Assembly (NCBI GenBank): GCA_024645245.1
Contig: JAHEBN010000003.1
Location: 1 to 64,000 of the forward strand
Length of the DNA stretch: 64,000 nucleotides
Origin: Jiulongibacter sp.
GTDB taxonomy: Bacteria > Bacteroidota > Bacteroidia > Cytophagales > Spirosomataceae
Reading direction: 5' to 3'
Both the position numbers and the translations under genes were made by a program. The notes under the pieces are model-generated. The model saw nothing but the letters and a program-made list of their open reading frames with translations, made no database searches and was not told the origin of the DNA. Numbering within the stretch: position 1 is the first letter of the stretch; every line of letters starts with the position of its first letter. Positions 17,342 through 27,471 of the stretch are shown piece after piece.

Positions 17342-19408
17342 ATGAACATAAGAAGTTGGAAGGTCTTGATCTTATCACTTTTCTCTTTGAGTACTTTTGC
17401 TCAGCAGGAAAGTCCAAAGTACAGTTATGATGATTTAAAGCCCAATGCTTCTTTTGGTCGAGTTGAGCAATTTGTAACTCAATTTTTAAATAATTATCAT
17501 TATCAGAGTTTTCATATTAATGATTCTCTTTCTAATAAAATATTTGATAATTTTTTAAATGAAATAGACGGCGGCCATTCTTATTTTACTCAGGAAGATA
17601 TTGACTCTTTTGAGAAGGATCGGTTTATTTTGGATGAAGCTCTTTTTTCAGGTGATCTTACGGCCCCATATGAAATATTTAATGTATACCGTAAAAAATA
17701 TAGAGATCGTTATGATTTTGTAATGAATTACCTCGATCAACCTTATGATTTTAATACAGATAAGACATATCAGGTTGAACGCAAGAACCTAAAGTGGGCT
17801 AAAGATGAATCTGAATTGGATGAAGAATGGAGAAAAATACTTTTAAGTCAGTCATTGAATCTAAAGCTTACCGGTATTTCGGACAGTGCTATTTCAGCTA
17901 CTTTGAAAAAACGTTATGAACGATATGAGAACCGTCTGGCAAAATGGAGATCAGAAGATGTATTTCAATCATTTATGAATGCATTTACGGAAGTTATCGA
18001 TCCGCATACCAATTACATGATTCCAAGTACGGCCGAACAATTTAATATTGATATGAGCCAATCGTTGGAGGGTATTGGGGCCTCTCTCCGAAATGAAGGA
18101 GATTATGTTATGATAGTTGATATTATTCCAGGTGGACCACTTTTTAAATCGCAACAGGCAAGCAAAGAAGAATACATAGTTGCTGTGGCACAGGGTGATG
18201 ATGGCGAATATCAGGAAATAATAGGTTGGCTTACAGATGATGCTGTTAAATTAATAAGAGGTAAGAAAGGCTCTGTGGTTAAGTTAAAATTATTGCCATC
18301 TGATGCACCAATGGGTACGGAGCCAAGAGAAATTCGATTGGTTCGTGAAAAAATAAAACTGGAAGAAGCAGTTGCGAGCTCATCGATTGTAGATTTTAAA
18401 TCTGATAAAAAGTCGTATAAAATTGGTGTTATAGATATTCCAATGTTTTACCGTGATTTTGAATATGCCCGTAAAGGTGGAGATTTTCAGAGTACTACTA
18501 AAGATGTAAAACGCTTTTTGGAAGAATTTAAAGGACAAAATGTAGACGGTGTTGTCGTTGATTTACGAAATAACGGTGGTGGCTCACTTACAGAAGCTAT
18601 AAGTCTTACCGGTTTATTTATCCCACAGGGTCCAGTTGTTCAACGCAGATCTGGCAAAGGGAAAGTAGATGTGGAAGACGATACAGATAATTCTGTTAGT
18701 TGGGATGGTCCACTATTACTTTTGCAAAATAGATTTTCGGCATCAGCTTCGGAAATTTTCGCCGGAGCAATTCAAGACTATAAAAGAGGTTTGATAGTAG
18801 GTGAGCAATCTTTTGGTAAGGGCACAGTTCAGCAACTGGTAGATCTTGATCAGTTTCTGATGTCTCCCCGAGTGGCTTCACGTGATAAAGGTGCCAATAC
18901 AGCGGTAGGGTTTGATCAAAAAGAGAAATTTGGCCAGTTAAAATTAACCACTGAGAAGTTTTATAGAATTACAGGAAATAGTACCCAAAGAAAAGGTGTA
19001 ATACCTGATATTGCATTTCCTTCTCCTTTCGATTCGGAAGAAATGGGAGAAAGCTCTCGTCCAAGTGCACTATCTTATGATGAGATTGGTGGAACGAATT
19101 TTAAATCATCAGACCGTATTAATGATAAAGTGCTGAGCAAATTAAAAGCTCGATACGAGGGCAGATTGAAGTCGGATGAAAATTTGAAAGAATTAATAAC
19201 GGAATTGGAAGAATATAGCGAGTTGAGAAAGAAAAAGGAATATTCGTTGAACTACGATATTCGTTTGAAAGAAAAAGAAGAAAGTGAAAATCAGAGAAAT
19301 GCGATGAAGAAGCTTAATAAGTCAAAAGACGAAAGTAGTCGTGAAAATGATCTGTATCTGGATGAGGCTAAGAAGGTAATTTCGGATTTGATTTCGATTC
19401 AGAAATAA
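17342..19408 (+). CDS. prc: Carboxy-terminal processing (tail-specific) protease
   Basis: Periplasmic S41 serine protease of 688 aa. A signal peptide (VLILSLFSLSTFAQ) is followed by the N-terminal helical domain (NEIDGGHSYFTQEDI), a PDZ domain (SLEGIGASLR to KLKLLPSD) and the catalytic core with VVDLRNNGGGSLTEA, the nucleophile Ser in RFSASASEIFAGA and the general-base Lys in SFGKGTVQQL. The C-terminal basic region matches the Prc-specific extension. It follows the FKBP isomerase gene, and its end faces lon across a shared terminator hairpin. Confidence 0.94.
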   Translation: MNIRSWKVLILSLFSLSTFAQQESPKYSYDDLKPNASFGRVEQFVTQFLNNYHYQSFHINDSLSNKIFDNFLNEIDGGHSYFTQEDIDSFEKDRFILDEALFSGDLTAPYEIFNVYRKKYRDRYDFVMNYLDQPYDFNTDKTYQVERKNLKWAKDESELDEEWRKILLSQSLNLKLTGISDSAISATLKKRYERYENRLAKWRSEDVFQSFMNAFTEVIDPHTNYMIPSTAEQFNIDMSQSLEGIGASLRNEGDYVMIVDIIPGGPLFKSQQASKEEYIVAVAQGDDGEYQEIIGWLTDDAVKLIRGKKGSVVKLKLLPSDAPMGTEPREIRLVREKIKLEEAVASSSIVDFKSDKKSYKIGVIDIPMFYRDFEYARKGGDFQSTTKDVKRFLEEFKGQNVDGVVVDLRNNGGGSLTEAISLTGLFIPQGPVVQRRSGKGKVDVEDDTDNSVSWDGPLLLLQNRFSASASEIFAGAIQDYKRGLIVGEQSFGKGTVQQLVDLDQFLMSPRVASRDKGANTAVGFDQKEKFGQLKLTTEKFYRITGNSTQRKGVIPDIAFPSPFDSEEMGESSRPSALSYDEIGGTNFKSSDRINDKVLSKLKARYEGRLKSDENLKELITELEEYSELRKKKEYSLNYDIRLKEKEESENQRNAMKKLNKSKDESSRENDLYLDEAKKVISDLISIQK

Positions 19409-19433
19409 ACCAATTTATAAGATTATTGGTAAT

Positions 19434-19466
19434 AAAAATTCCGGTCATGATTGACCGGAATTTTTA
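19434..19466. terminator. Shared bidirectional terminator of prc and lon
   Basis: AAAAATTCCGGTCA (19434-19447) pairs perfectly with TGACCGGAATTTTT (19452-19465) around a 4-nt loop. The lon stop codon (19445-19447) lies inside the stem, so lon translation runs into its own terminator. Confidence 0.9.
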
Positions 19467-21928
19467 TTTTCTTCAGGGAATTTAAATTGAATAGGATTAT
19501 TCACCTTTGTGTTTAAAAGTGCGATTTTCAAAACATCTTCCACCATATCTACATAATGGAATTTTAAACCTTTGGTGTATTCTTCACCTATTTCTTCCAC
19601 ATCTTTACTATTTTTATGGCAAAGAATTATTTCTTTAATATTGGCTCTTTTGGCGGCAAGTATTTTTTCTTTAATTCCGCCCACCGGCAACACTTTTCCA
19701 CGAAGCGTAATTTCGCCTGTCATAGCCACATTTGATTTTACTTTTCGTTGGGTAAACATGGATGCCATTGAAATTAACATAGTTATCCCGGCAGAAGGAC
19801 CATCTTTTGGTACAGCACCTTGAGGAACGTGGATATGAAGATCGTAATACTGGAAAATACGGTAATCAATATTCAGATCATCTGCGGTAGACTTTAAATA
19901 GGAGAGAGCAGTCATAGCTGATTCTTTCATTACATCACCCAGCTGTCCAGATAAGGTAAGTTGACCTTTTCCTCTGCTTAGGGTAGATTCTATAAAAAGA
20001 ATATCGCCTCCAACGGGTGTCCAGGCTAATCCGGTTACTACTCCAGCCAGATCATTTCCTTCATAAATATCCTGATCAAATATTTTCTTGCCAAGCATTA
20101 TATCGATTTTATCGGCAGTTATTTCTTCATCGTATTCCTCTTCCATGGCAATAGCTTTTGCTATTTTTCTCACCACAGCCCCTATTTTATGCTCAAGAGA
20201 ACGTACGCCAGATTCACGGGTATAGCCTTCAATGATTTCAATCATTGCAGCTTTGTTTATTTTAATATTATAACCTTCCAGACCATGTTCTTTCAATTGT
20301 TTAGGCAAAAGGTGTCTTTTGGCAATTTCATATTTTTCTTCTACCGTATAGCCCGAAATTTCAATAATCTCCATTCGGTCTCTTAATGCCGATTGAATAG
20401 TATCCAAAGAGTTGGCCGTAGCAATAAACAAAACTTTAGAAAGGTCGTAATCCACTTCCAGGTAATTGTCTTTAAATGTATTGTTTTGCTCCGGATCTAA
20501 AACTTCTAATAATGCACTGGATGGATCTCCACGGAAATCACGTGATATTTTATCAATTTCATCTAATACAAAAACCGGATTGGATTTTTTTGCTTTGTTG
20601 ATATTTTGTAGAACTTTACCAGGCATAGCACCTATGTAAGTTTTGCGGTGTCCACGAATTTCGGCTTCGTCGTGAATTCCACCTAATGCCATACGAATGT
20701 ACTCTCTACCCAACGCTTTAGCCACAGATTTCCCCAATGAAGTTTTACCCACACCCGGAGGGCCATAAAGGCAAAGTATTGGTGCTTTCATATCTCCTTT
20801 TAACTTCAATACTGCCAGATATTCAAGAATACGCTCCTTTACTTTTTGTAAGCCATAATGATCGCTATCCAGTATTTTTTTTGCTCTTTTTAAATTGAAA
20901 TTATCCTTGGTGGTGTCATTCCAGGGTAAATCCACCAAAAATTCGGCATAACTCAATGAAATTCCATACTCGGGAGCCATGGAATTGGTTCGAAGAATTT
21001 TATTTAGCTCTTTATTGAAATGTTCATTTACATCTGGTCCCCATTTCTTTTTAGCACCTTTCATTCGAAGCTTTTCTACTTCCTGATCGGGCGAGTCCAT
21101 TCCCAACTCCTCTTGTAAGACTTTAATTTGCTGTCGCAAATAATATTCACGTTGCTGTTGGTCTATATCAGAACTTGCCTTTGATTGAATATCTTTTTTG
21201 ATTTCAAGGACCTGAACTTCCTTCATCATGTGTTCAAGCAGGGTATGAGCCTGATCTTCGCCTTCATATGTTTCCAGCAATAATTGCTTCTCGGCTATTC
21301 CAATGTTCAGATTTGAGCTTAAGAAATGGGTCAGAAAATTGGGAGACTCAATATTGTCAATAGCCACTTGTGCATCCCTTGGAATCTCAGGATTAAGATT
21401 TAAAATATTCAATGCAGCTTCTTTCAGGCTTTGAATTAAGGCTTTTGTTTCTTTCTTTTTGCTGTTTGGAAAGGACTCGGCTATGTATTCTACCTGAGCG
21501 AGTAGAAAAGGATTTGTTTTTAAAAACTTCACAATTTTAAAACGCCTTCGACCCTGAATGATAATAGTAACATTGCCGTCGGGCAATACTATCATTTTTA
21601 GTATATGTCCAATTGTTCCGATTTTATATAGGTCGTCGGTAGTTGGTTCTTCTTTTGTTTGGCGTACCTGGGTAACAATCCCAAGAGTACGATCACCCCT
21701 ATAAGCTTTTTTTACAAGCCTGATGGCTTTTGTGCGTGTTACCGTCACCGGAATTACGATGCCAGGAAAAAGTACGGTATTTCTTAAAGGTAAAATAGAA
21801 AGATCTGTTGGTAAATTGTCATCACTTTCCATTGCTTCGTCAGGAGAAGCAATTTCAATCATTTCTACATTTTCTAAATTTGGTGCGTTTTGTACCAGTC
21901 TTTCAAGGAACTCCAGATCTTGTTTCAT
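19445..21928 (-). CDS. lon: ATP-dependent protease Lon
   Basis: Cytoplasmic AAA+ serine protease of 827 aa that degrades damaged and regulatory proteins. It has the N-terminal substrate domain (LPLRNTVLFPGIVIPVTV), the coiled coil (QQQREYYLRQQIKVLQEELG), the ATPase with Walker A GPPGVGKTS and Walker B VFVLDEIDK, and the protease domain with catalytic Ser in KDGPSAGITM and Lys in GGIKEKILAAKRA. All features of LonA are intact. It is monocistronic, ends in the hairpin shared with prc, and is followed by a 146-nt gap to hisF. Confidence 0.97.
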   Translation of the reverse strand: MKQDLEFLERLVQNAPNLENVEMIEIASPDEAMESDDNLPTDLSILPLRNTVLFPGIVIPVTVTRTKAIRLVKKAYRGDRTLGIVTQVRQTKEEPTTDDLYKIGTIGHILKMIVLPDGNVTIIIQGRRRFKIVKFLKTNPFLLAQVEYIAESFPNSKKKETKALIQSLKEAALNILNLNPEIPRDAQVAIDNIESPNFLTHFLSSNLNIGIAEKQLLLETYEGEDQAHTLLEHMMKEVQVLEIKKDIQSKASSDIDQQQREYYLRQQIKVLQEELGMDSPDQEVEKLRMKGAKKKWGPDVNEHFNKELNKILRTNSMAPEYGISLSYAEFLVDLPWNDTTKDNFNLKRAKKILDSDHYGLQKVKERILEYLAVLKLKGDMKAPILCLYGPPGVGKTSLGKSVAKALGREYIRMALGGIHDEAEIRGHRKTYIGAMPGKVLQNINKAKKSNPVFVLDEIDKISRDFRGDPSSALLEVLDPEQNNTFKDNYLEVDYDLSKVLFIATANSLDTIQSALRDRMEIIEISGYTVEEKYEIAKRHLLPKQLKEHGLEGYNIKINKAAMIEIIEGYTRESGVRSLEHKIGAVVRKIAKAIAMEEEYDEEITADKIDIMLGKKIFDQDIYEGNDLAGVVTGLAWTPVGGDILFIESTLSRGKGQLTLSGQLGDVMKESAMTALSYLKSTADDLNIDYRIFQYYDLHIHVPQGAVPKDGPSAGITMLISMASMFTQRKVKSNVAMTGEITLRGKVLPVGGIKEKILAAKRANIKEIILCHKNSKDVEEIGEEYTKGLKFHYVDMVEDVLKIALLNTKVNNPIQFKFPEENKNSGQS

Positions 21929-22074
21929 TTTAAATGCTTCAAAGCGATAATTTTTGCAGTGCCTGTCACCCTGTCAGTAGAAATGACGAATGCACTACTA
22001 AATTACGTAATTTTATTATTTGTTTTATATAGCCAATCACTGTGCCAAGCCGCCAAATACGGAAAAAATGGCAG

Positions 22075-22830
22075 TTACATTCTCATAGGAATTGATTTTT
22101 CCGTTAAATAAGTTTTTAATTCGGGTATAGGAATTTCCTTGAAATGGAAAATAGAAGCCGCAAGACCAGCATCTGCTTTACCTTTAGTAAATACTTCTGA
22201 AAAATGTTCCATATTACCAGCACCCCCAGATGCAATTACTGGTATGCCAGCATTTTCTGATATCTCTCGGGTAAGTCTTATATCGAAACCATTTTTGGTG
22301 CCGTCGCAATCCATAGAAGTCAATAAAATTTCGCCGGCCCCTCTGTGTTCTACTTCTTTCGCCCATTGCTGTGTTACTAAATTGGTGGGAGTTCTGCCAC
22401 CATGTGTATGAACAATATCTATGCCTTCGATATTTTTAGTGTCAATAGCTACTACTATACATTGACTGCCAAATTCCTGACTTAATTCTGAAATCAATTC
22501 CGGCCTTTTCACAGCAGATGAATTTATCGAGATTTTATCAGCCCCTGCATTTAATAGTGCCTGTACGTCTGAAATAGACGATATGCCACCTCCAACACAA
22601 AATGGAATGTTGATAGTATGAGCTACTTTATTTACTAATTCCAATAGTGTTTTTCGGCCTTCCACAGTAGCTGTGATGTCCAGAAATATAAGCTCATCGG
22701 CTCCTTCTTTGGCATAAATAGCTGCCAGTTCTACTGCATCTCCCGCATCGCGTAAATTAACAAAATTTGTTCCTTTAACAGTACGACCATCTTTAACATC
22801 CAGGCAAGGTATTATTCTTTTAGTAAGCAT
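22075..22830 (-). CDS. hisF: Imidazole glycerol phosphate synthase, cyclase subunit HisF
   Basis: Cyclase half of the HisFH complex: uses ammonia from HisH to convert PRFAR into imidazole glycerol phosphate and AICAR. The 251-aa (beta-alpha)8 barrel has the catalytic Asp in [20 protein letters not shown], the second Asp in [10 protein letters not shown] and the phosphate-binding ASGGAG. Its ATG overlaps the stop of the acetyltransferase gene in a TAATG arrangement, so it is translationally coupled. It is the last gene of the his cluster here. Confidence 0.97.
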   Translation of the reverse strand: MLTKRIIPCLDVKDGRTVKGTNFVNLRDAGDAVELAAIYAKEGADELIFLDITATVEGRKTLLELVNKVAHTINIPFCVGGGISSISDVQALLNAGADKISINSSAVKRPELISELSQEFGSQCIVVAIDTKNIEGIDIVHTHGGRTPTNLVTQQWAKEVEHRGAGEILLTSMDCDGTKNGFDIRLTREISENAGIPVIASGGAGNMEHFSEVFTKGKADAGLAASIFHFKEIPIPELKTYLTEKSIPMRM

Positions 22831-23279
22831 TAGCTCAGATTATTATAAATGTCTTTTTTAGTAATTTCCATAAAATAATACGGGTTTTCTAATTCGGCGA
22901 AATTAGATTTTTTATAAAGGGCATGAGCATCACGAGTGGCCAATAACCATCGACGGAGGTTTTGAAATTCCTTTATTTTGACTATTTCCTGAATCATGAA
23001 TTTTGCGAGTCCTTTACCTTGTTCTTCAGAAATTACAAAAACATCGGCAAGGTATGCGAAAGTGGTGTAGTCCGTAATTAAACGACAAAATCCAATCTGC
23101 TGATTTTGTTTATAAAGACCGAAAGCCAGTGAATTTTTAATACTTTTAATAACGTACTCTTTGGGAATTCCATTGGCCCAATACGATTTGCATAATACTT
23201 TATGTACCAAATTGGTATCGATACGGCTTTTATTAGTACTCAATATTAAATCCCCATTTACTACTTCATAATTTTTCAT
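22830..23279 (-). CDS. GNAT-family N-acetyltransferase inside the his operon
   Basis: A 149-aa protein with a single GNAT fold: the strand [20 protein letters not shown], the substrate strand [12 protein letters not shown] and the acetyl-CoA-binding motif [12 protein letters not shown] (Q/R-x-x-G-x-G/A pattern), ending [14 protein letters not shown], the usual late-helix signature. It overlaps hisA by 4 nt upstream and hisF by 1 nt downstream, so it is tightly coupled to histidine synthesis. No histidine pathway step needs an acetyltransferase, so its substrate is unknown. Confidence 0.85.
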   Translation of the reverse strand: MKNYEVVNGDLILSTNKSRIDTNLVHKVLCKSYWANGIPKEYVIKSIKNSLAFGLYKQNQQIGFCRLITDYTTFAYLADVFVISEEQGKGLAKFMIQEIVKIKEFQNLRRWLLATRDAHALYKKSNFAELENPYYFMEITKKDIYNNLS

Positions 23280-24010
23280 TTTTGATTACTCATAAAGTTT
23301 GCAATTTGAATCATGGAAATTCTACCTTCATAAATTGCTTTGCCTACAATCACTCCATAAAGTTGTTGTTCAGTCAGCTTTGTAATATCATTCATTTCTG
23401 CCACACCGCCACTAGCAATAATATTTATTTGAGGAAATCTATTTTGAATTTTGGTATAAAGATCAAAAGACGGCCCTTGAAGTAGTCCATCTTTATCTAC
23501 ATCTGTGCTAATTACGTATTTTACCCCTTTCGATTCGAATTTTGCCAAAAAATCAAGAATATTCAGACCTGAATCTTCCTGCCAGCCACTCACAGCTATT
23601 CTCTCATTTTTTGCATCGGCACCTAAAATTATTTTATCGCCTCCATATGTTTTAAGCCAATCTTCAAATTTTGCCGGATTTTTGATCGCAATACTTCCAC
23701 CAGTAACTTGTTTAGCCCCATATTCAAATACTTTCTGAATGTCGGTATCCGACTGCACTCCTCCTCCAAAATCTATATGGAGACTTGTTTTTGTTGCGAT
23801 TCTTTCGAGAACTTGAAAATTAATTACACATTTCTGTTTCGCACCATCCAGATCCACCAAATGCAATTTTTGAATGCCATGATCCTGAAACTCTAAGGCC
23901 ACTTCGAGGGGATCTTCGTTATATATTTTCTTAGTATTGTAATCCCCTTTTGTGAGTCTTACACATTTTCCATCGATCAGGTCTATTGCCGGAATAATAT
24001 GAAACATCAA
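23276..24010 (-). CDS. hisA: ProFAR isomerase HisA
   Basis: Isomerises ProFAR to PRFAR, the step before HisFH. The 244-aa barrel has [16 protein letters not shown] with the catalytic Asp, the [10 protein letters not shown] phosphate loop, [14 protein letters not shown] with the second Asp, and IASGGV. The alternative, PriA/TrpF bifunctionality, is not suggested by anything visible. It overlaps hisH by 4 nt and the acetyltransferase gene by 4 nt. Confidence 0.96.
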   Translation of the reverse strand: MMFHIIPAIDLIDGKCVRLTKGDYNTKKIYNEDPLEVALEFQDHGIQKLHLVDLDGAKQKCVINFQVLERIATKTSLHIDFGGGVQSDTDIQKVFEYGAKQVTGGSIAIKNPAKFEDWLKTYGGDKIILGADAKNERIAVSGWQEDSGLNILDFLAKFESKGVKYVISTDVDKDGLLQGPSFDLYTKIQNRFPQINIIASGGVAEMNDITKLTEQQLYGVIVGKAIYEGRISMIQIANFMSNQK

Positions 24011-24603
24011 ATTTTAATATTTAAAAAATTACGAAATATCTGCTCACCAGTATCTCCACTTATCTCGCTGTGAAATTGACAGGCATAAAAGTTGTCTTTT
24101 TGTAGCATGGCCGAATATTCTAAAATATAATCTGTTTTGGCGACCGTGTATTTAGATAATGGTGCATAAAAACCATGATTATAATAAACATACGAGTCCG
24201 GTTTTATTTGGTTTAATATTTCAGAATTATAATCGAAAATATTATTCCAACCGGTTTGAGGAATTTTAAACCCCGTGGTTTCAGGGAATTTTTTAATTGG
24301 AATATCAAATACATTCAAACAATCTACATTTCCTTCTTCAGATGAACTACATAATAGCTGCATACCTACACAGGTACCCAGAAATGGTTGAGTAAGTGTG
24401 GGAATGATCTGGTCCAGGCCATTTTTTCTTAAACTAGCCATGGCCGTACTTGCCTCACCCACACCAGGGAAAATTATTCGCTCTGCCTGAAGAATCTCCT
24501 CTGGATCATCTGAAAGAAGATAACTGGCACCTATCCGTTCAAGTGCAATCATCACTGATTTTACATTTCCCGCGTTGTATTTTATAATGGTTACTTCCGG
24601 CAT
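24007..24603 (-). CDS. hisH: Imidazole glycerol phosphate synthase, glutaminase subunit HisH
   Basis: Class-I glutamine amidotransferase that feeds ammonia to HisF. The 198-aa protein has the nucleophile Cys in [11 protein letters not shown], the oxyanion-strand region [10 protein letters not shown] and the His/Glu of the triad in CQFHSEISG. It is the first gene of this group, with a -7 promoter box 14 nt upstream of the ATG. The other his genes (G, D, C, B, I) are not next to it in this window. Confidence 0.96.
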   Translation of the reverse strand: MPEVTIIKYNAGNVKSVMIALERIGASYLLSDDPEEILQAERIIFPGVGEASTAMASLRKNGLDQIIPTLTQPFLGTCVGMQLLCSSSEEGNVDCLNVFDIPIKKFPETTGFKIPQTGWNNIFDYNSEILNQIKPDSYVYYNHGFYAPLSKYTVAKTDYILEYSAMLQKDNFYACQFHSEISGDTGEQIFRNFLNIKI

Positions 24604-24616
24604 GTTAAGTTTTTCT

Positions 24617-24624
24617 CAAAATTA
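24617..24624 (-). promoter_or_regulatory. -7 promoter element for hisHA-GNAT-hisF
   Basis: On the reverse strand TAATTTTG matches TAnnTTTG. The transcript would start near 24613, giving a leader of about 10 nt, too short for a classical his attenuator. Confidence 0.5.
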
Positions 24625-24693
24625 AGGTTTTCGATGCAGAACATATTATCGGGTAGGGTGATTCTTAGAAAGTTGAAAGTTTTACCAAAAAAA

Positions 24694-24722
24694 GCAAAAT
24701 AAAACCCGACAAGCTGTCGGGC
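24694..24722 (-). terminator. Terminator after the GH13-like gene
   Basis: On the reverse strand CCCGACA pairs with TGTCGGG across a 3-nt loop and is followed by TTTTATTTTG. It lies about 170 nt beyond the stop of the GH13-like gene. Confidence 0.75.
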
Positions 24723-24894
24723 CTATTTGTTCGCTAAATTTGTCAGGAAAAAATTCTTTATAATCAGTTAGTTATGATTCCAATAATGTTGCAATTTAGA
24801 TTATCACAATTTAATTCACAATTTTTTCAATAAGATTTCAACATCACTTTATTTGATGATACTATAAAATCAATTTAAACTACTGGTAGGGGCT

Positions 24895-26868
24895 TTATTT
24901 TGATTTTTGAAAAACTGCACATGCGTACTTTCCATTGTATTCGTATACCTTATCGCAATTTTCCAGGATTAATTTAATTGGAATTGTGGATTTATTTATT
25001 TCCATTTCCGGATTCAGGCACGAAATAAAGTAAAACGAATTAATCTGCCATATAATAAATTCTGATGGAAATTGAGCATTAGTTAACATCACAGGAATAG
25101 AATCTGCAATTTCCGGATATATGTTTTCATAGAAGATCCTTAGATTTTCTATTTCGTTAAATTTTTCAAAATCTTTTCCCCATTCAAATGCACCTTTTGT
25201 ATACTTATCTTTTTCAGATTCATCCTCAATTTTGAATACATATAATTTGGTGTATTCTTCATTTTTTCCTCTCTGAAGATGTTGATTTCTGGTTTCAAAA
25301 CCAAGAGACATATAGGAAGGCATATCTGTCAGAAATAATCCTGTGAAAAGCCTCATAATATTGCCCTCCTGATAAAATTCATCAAATCGGGGATCATCTT
25401 TATCTGAGGTAATAATGGTATAGCAAGGAGCAAAATTCTCTGTTTTCAAAAGCTTACGGTATTTATCAAATTTAGTTCGAAAATCCTGGCTTCCGGGCAC
25501 AGAAGATTGAATATCGCCTAGCGTCGCATCCGCATTAATGGCATTTAAATGTTCGCATTCATTGCCATATCCCATAGTATCAGGTTCTGCCAGAAAAGTT
25601 TCTGCATAAAAGGCAAAATAAGGCAGTCCGGTTTTTTGAATATACGATTTGATATAGGCAAGTGGGTCATAATATTCTGGTAAAACAGTTGGAACACCGC
25701 TTGCACGAGGTTGTACATGAGCCATGTCGCCCCGCATAAAATCAAGATTGTATTTATCACGACATGCCAGGTATCTATTTGCCAGGTATTGCCAAAGAGG
25801 TAGATTTGGTTTATCAAAATTAAGTTCCCAAGAACCTGGCTTGGAAGGGAAAAATTTATACCGCGTCAATGGGCCAAACACCCTCGACATTCCCTCGGGT
25901 TGGTCAAACTCGTAGGTGTACCATCTGTTTCCTTTTTTATCCAGAATGTATTCTTTAGAATTTATATGTAAACCCCTGTAAGGGGGTGCCATAGTCATTG
26001 GAAGGGTTTCAAACCCGCTATCAATGATTTTTTGCATTATCTGAAGCCTGCGTTCAAGTCTGCCTTCGTATTGGCTTTCGGGACCAAAAAGGATAAATTG
26101 CCTAATTTGGTCATCTATATTATTGTTTTCCGGATCAAAAAAATCATCTTTAATAAAAGTAATTTCCTGATTATCAGCTGTACCATTTTCTGTCAAAAAC
26201 AGCCAAATGATTTGTTCAATTTCTTTGTATAGATCATTGTCATAACTTTCAATTGTGCCACTTTTACGCTTTACCCATTCAAAGAATCGGGGAAATGTGA
26301 GTGTCATTTCCGAAAATCGATCAGTATGCGGAATTACGTCCATTCCAACTTTTTTGCCCAAAGCATGAAGCAGATTTACTGTAACTTTTAATTGCTTTTC
26401 TACGGTATCTAAAGATGGAACAGCGTTTTGTAACTCTACACTGTAAAACTCCGGATTGATATTCCAGCTTACTTTGCCATATAAACTGCTTACTACACCA
26501 GGCTCCCAAATGGGTAATAAATGTAAGGAGTCTTGAGAAGCAGGAATCGTTAATACGTACTTTACAATATTGAAAAAATTAGTTATTGTTCTTGGATTAA
26601 TACCCACCATATTAGTAGTTTTCATCCAGTTTGTATTGGGTAAAGCGGCTGCAGGGCTTTCTACAGTTAGGTTCGGATTTAGAGCCTCAGTAAGTTTATC
26701 TGTGCCTAATTTGCGATGTAAAATTTCAAGTATTTCAATAGCACTCAGATTTATCGCTATTTCTGGTAAAAGGCCAGTTATAAATGAAAGCTCATTATTC
26801 AGGTATTTTACTTTTCCCTGAGCAAATTTATCGCTCCAGGTCACAATATTTCTTGGTGTGAAACTCAT
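24895..26868 (-). CDS. Divergent GH13 (alpha-amylase-fold) family protein
   Basis: A 657-aa cytoplasmic-looking protein without a signal peptide. Regions resembling the four GH13 signatures occur in order: region I GMDVIPHTDR (about residues 185-195), region II LDFMRGDMAHV with the Arg-x-Asp nucleophile pattern, region III YFAFYAETF with the acid Glu, and region IV ITSDKDDPRF, followed by FLTDMPSYMSLGFETR, which matches the usual lid segment with GxE. The normal region IV His is replaced and the region I Asn is missing. The C-terminus looks like a beta domain. It may act on alpha-glucans or a sugar phosphate; the reaction is unknown. A phosphohexomutase is upstream on the same strand. Confidence 0.65.
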   Translation of the reverse strand: MSFTPRNIVTWSDKFAQGKVKYLNNELSFITGLLPEIAINLSAIEILEILHRKLGTDKLTEALNPNLTVESPAAALPNTNWMKTTNMVGINPRTITNFFNIVKYVLTIPASQDSLHLLPIWEPGVVSSLYGKVSWNINPEFYSVELQNAVPSLDTVEKQLKVTVNLLHALGKKVGMDVIPHTDRFSEMTLTFPRFFEWVKRKSGTIESYDNDLYKEIEQIIWLFLTENGTADNQEITFIKDDFFDPENNNIDDQIRQFILFGPESQYEGRLERRLQIMQKIIDSGFETLPMTMAPPYRGLHINSKEYILDKKGNRWYTYEFDQPEGMSRVFGPLTRYKFFPSKPGSWELNFDKPNLPLWQYLANRYLACRDKYNLDFMRGDMAHVQPRASGVPTVLPEYYDPLAYIKSYIQKTGLPYFAFYAETFLAEPDTMGYGNECEHLNAINADATLGDIQSSVPGSQDFRTKFDKYRKLLKTENFAPCYTIITSDKDDPRFDEFYQEGNIMRLFTGLFLTDMPSYMSLGFETRNQHLQRGKNEEYTKLYVFKIEDESEKDKYTKGAFEWGKDFEKFNEIENLRIFYENIYPEIADSIPVMLTNAQFPSEFIIWQINSFYFISCLNPEMEINKSTIPIKLILENCDKVYEYNGKYACAVFQKSK

Positions 26869-27471
26869 TTTTTTTTGTCAGTAGGTAAGCACAAAGTTAA
26901 TAAACTGAGGCGTTTAATTTAAAGGGTGCTGCTGAAATGTGCCAAAAAATAAAGTACTGAATTTTCCATGCTTCAATGTTCGTAATGCAAAAATTAGAAT
27001 TGAGCTAAAATTGAAATTCTATGAAATATTTGTTTTAACCATCATTCAAATTGTAGAAATTATATTTTGACCGTTTTTAAAAGAGAACGGTACAAACAGC
27101 TGAATTATCCAGTCTTTCCCCAAGAAATATTCATTACTTCACCATCAAGAAATCAATAACTGCCTTAATTAAGAGTCTATTAATGTTTACATATCCGAAC
27201 TTATTTTGTAAGATCTAATCACACAAAAGACTTTGAATCGATTTTAGATTATCCCTAAAAGTCCCAAAGGTTTAGGTGCTGAAATTCACTTTTCTTTCGT
27301 TTAATGTGAATAAGGCTAAACTTAAAGAGCTTTACAAATTTAAACAATTGTTAGGGTGTACCATTTTCTTTTTAGGGGCCAATTGTATAATCTAATTTTG
27401 GCCTTAGAATACAATTTGCCAACAGGAGATTCTTTAAAGGAACGAATTTTCTTTAAAGATTTTATTTAAAA
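26869..27471. other. 603-nt gap without a recognised gene
   Basis: Contains the -7 element of the GH13-like gene (26892-26899, reverse) near one end. Two CTTTAAAG palindromes (27432-27439 and 27451-27458) lie just beyond the phosphohexomutase stop and may be part of a weak terminator. No long open frame, tRNA or clear RNA fold was found, and no decayed gene could be identified. Confidence 0.5.
26892..26899 (-). promoter_or_regulatory. -7 promoter element for the GH13-like gene
   Basis: Reverse-strand TAACTTTG matches TAnnTTTG. Transcription would begin near 26888, 20 nt before the start codon, so the gene is probably transcribed apart from the phosphohexomutase. Confidence 0.5.

Noticed and set aside
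22139-22411. Open frame antisense to hisF
   Set aside because: It lies wholly within a well-supported gene on the other strand, and its translation has no recognisable motif.
27432-27458. Two CTTTAAAG copies 19 nt apart as an operator or repeat
   Set aside because: The sequence is AT-rich and self-complementary, so two copies by chance are likely; at most a weak terminator for the phosphohexomutase gene.
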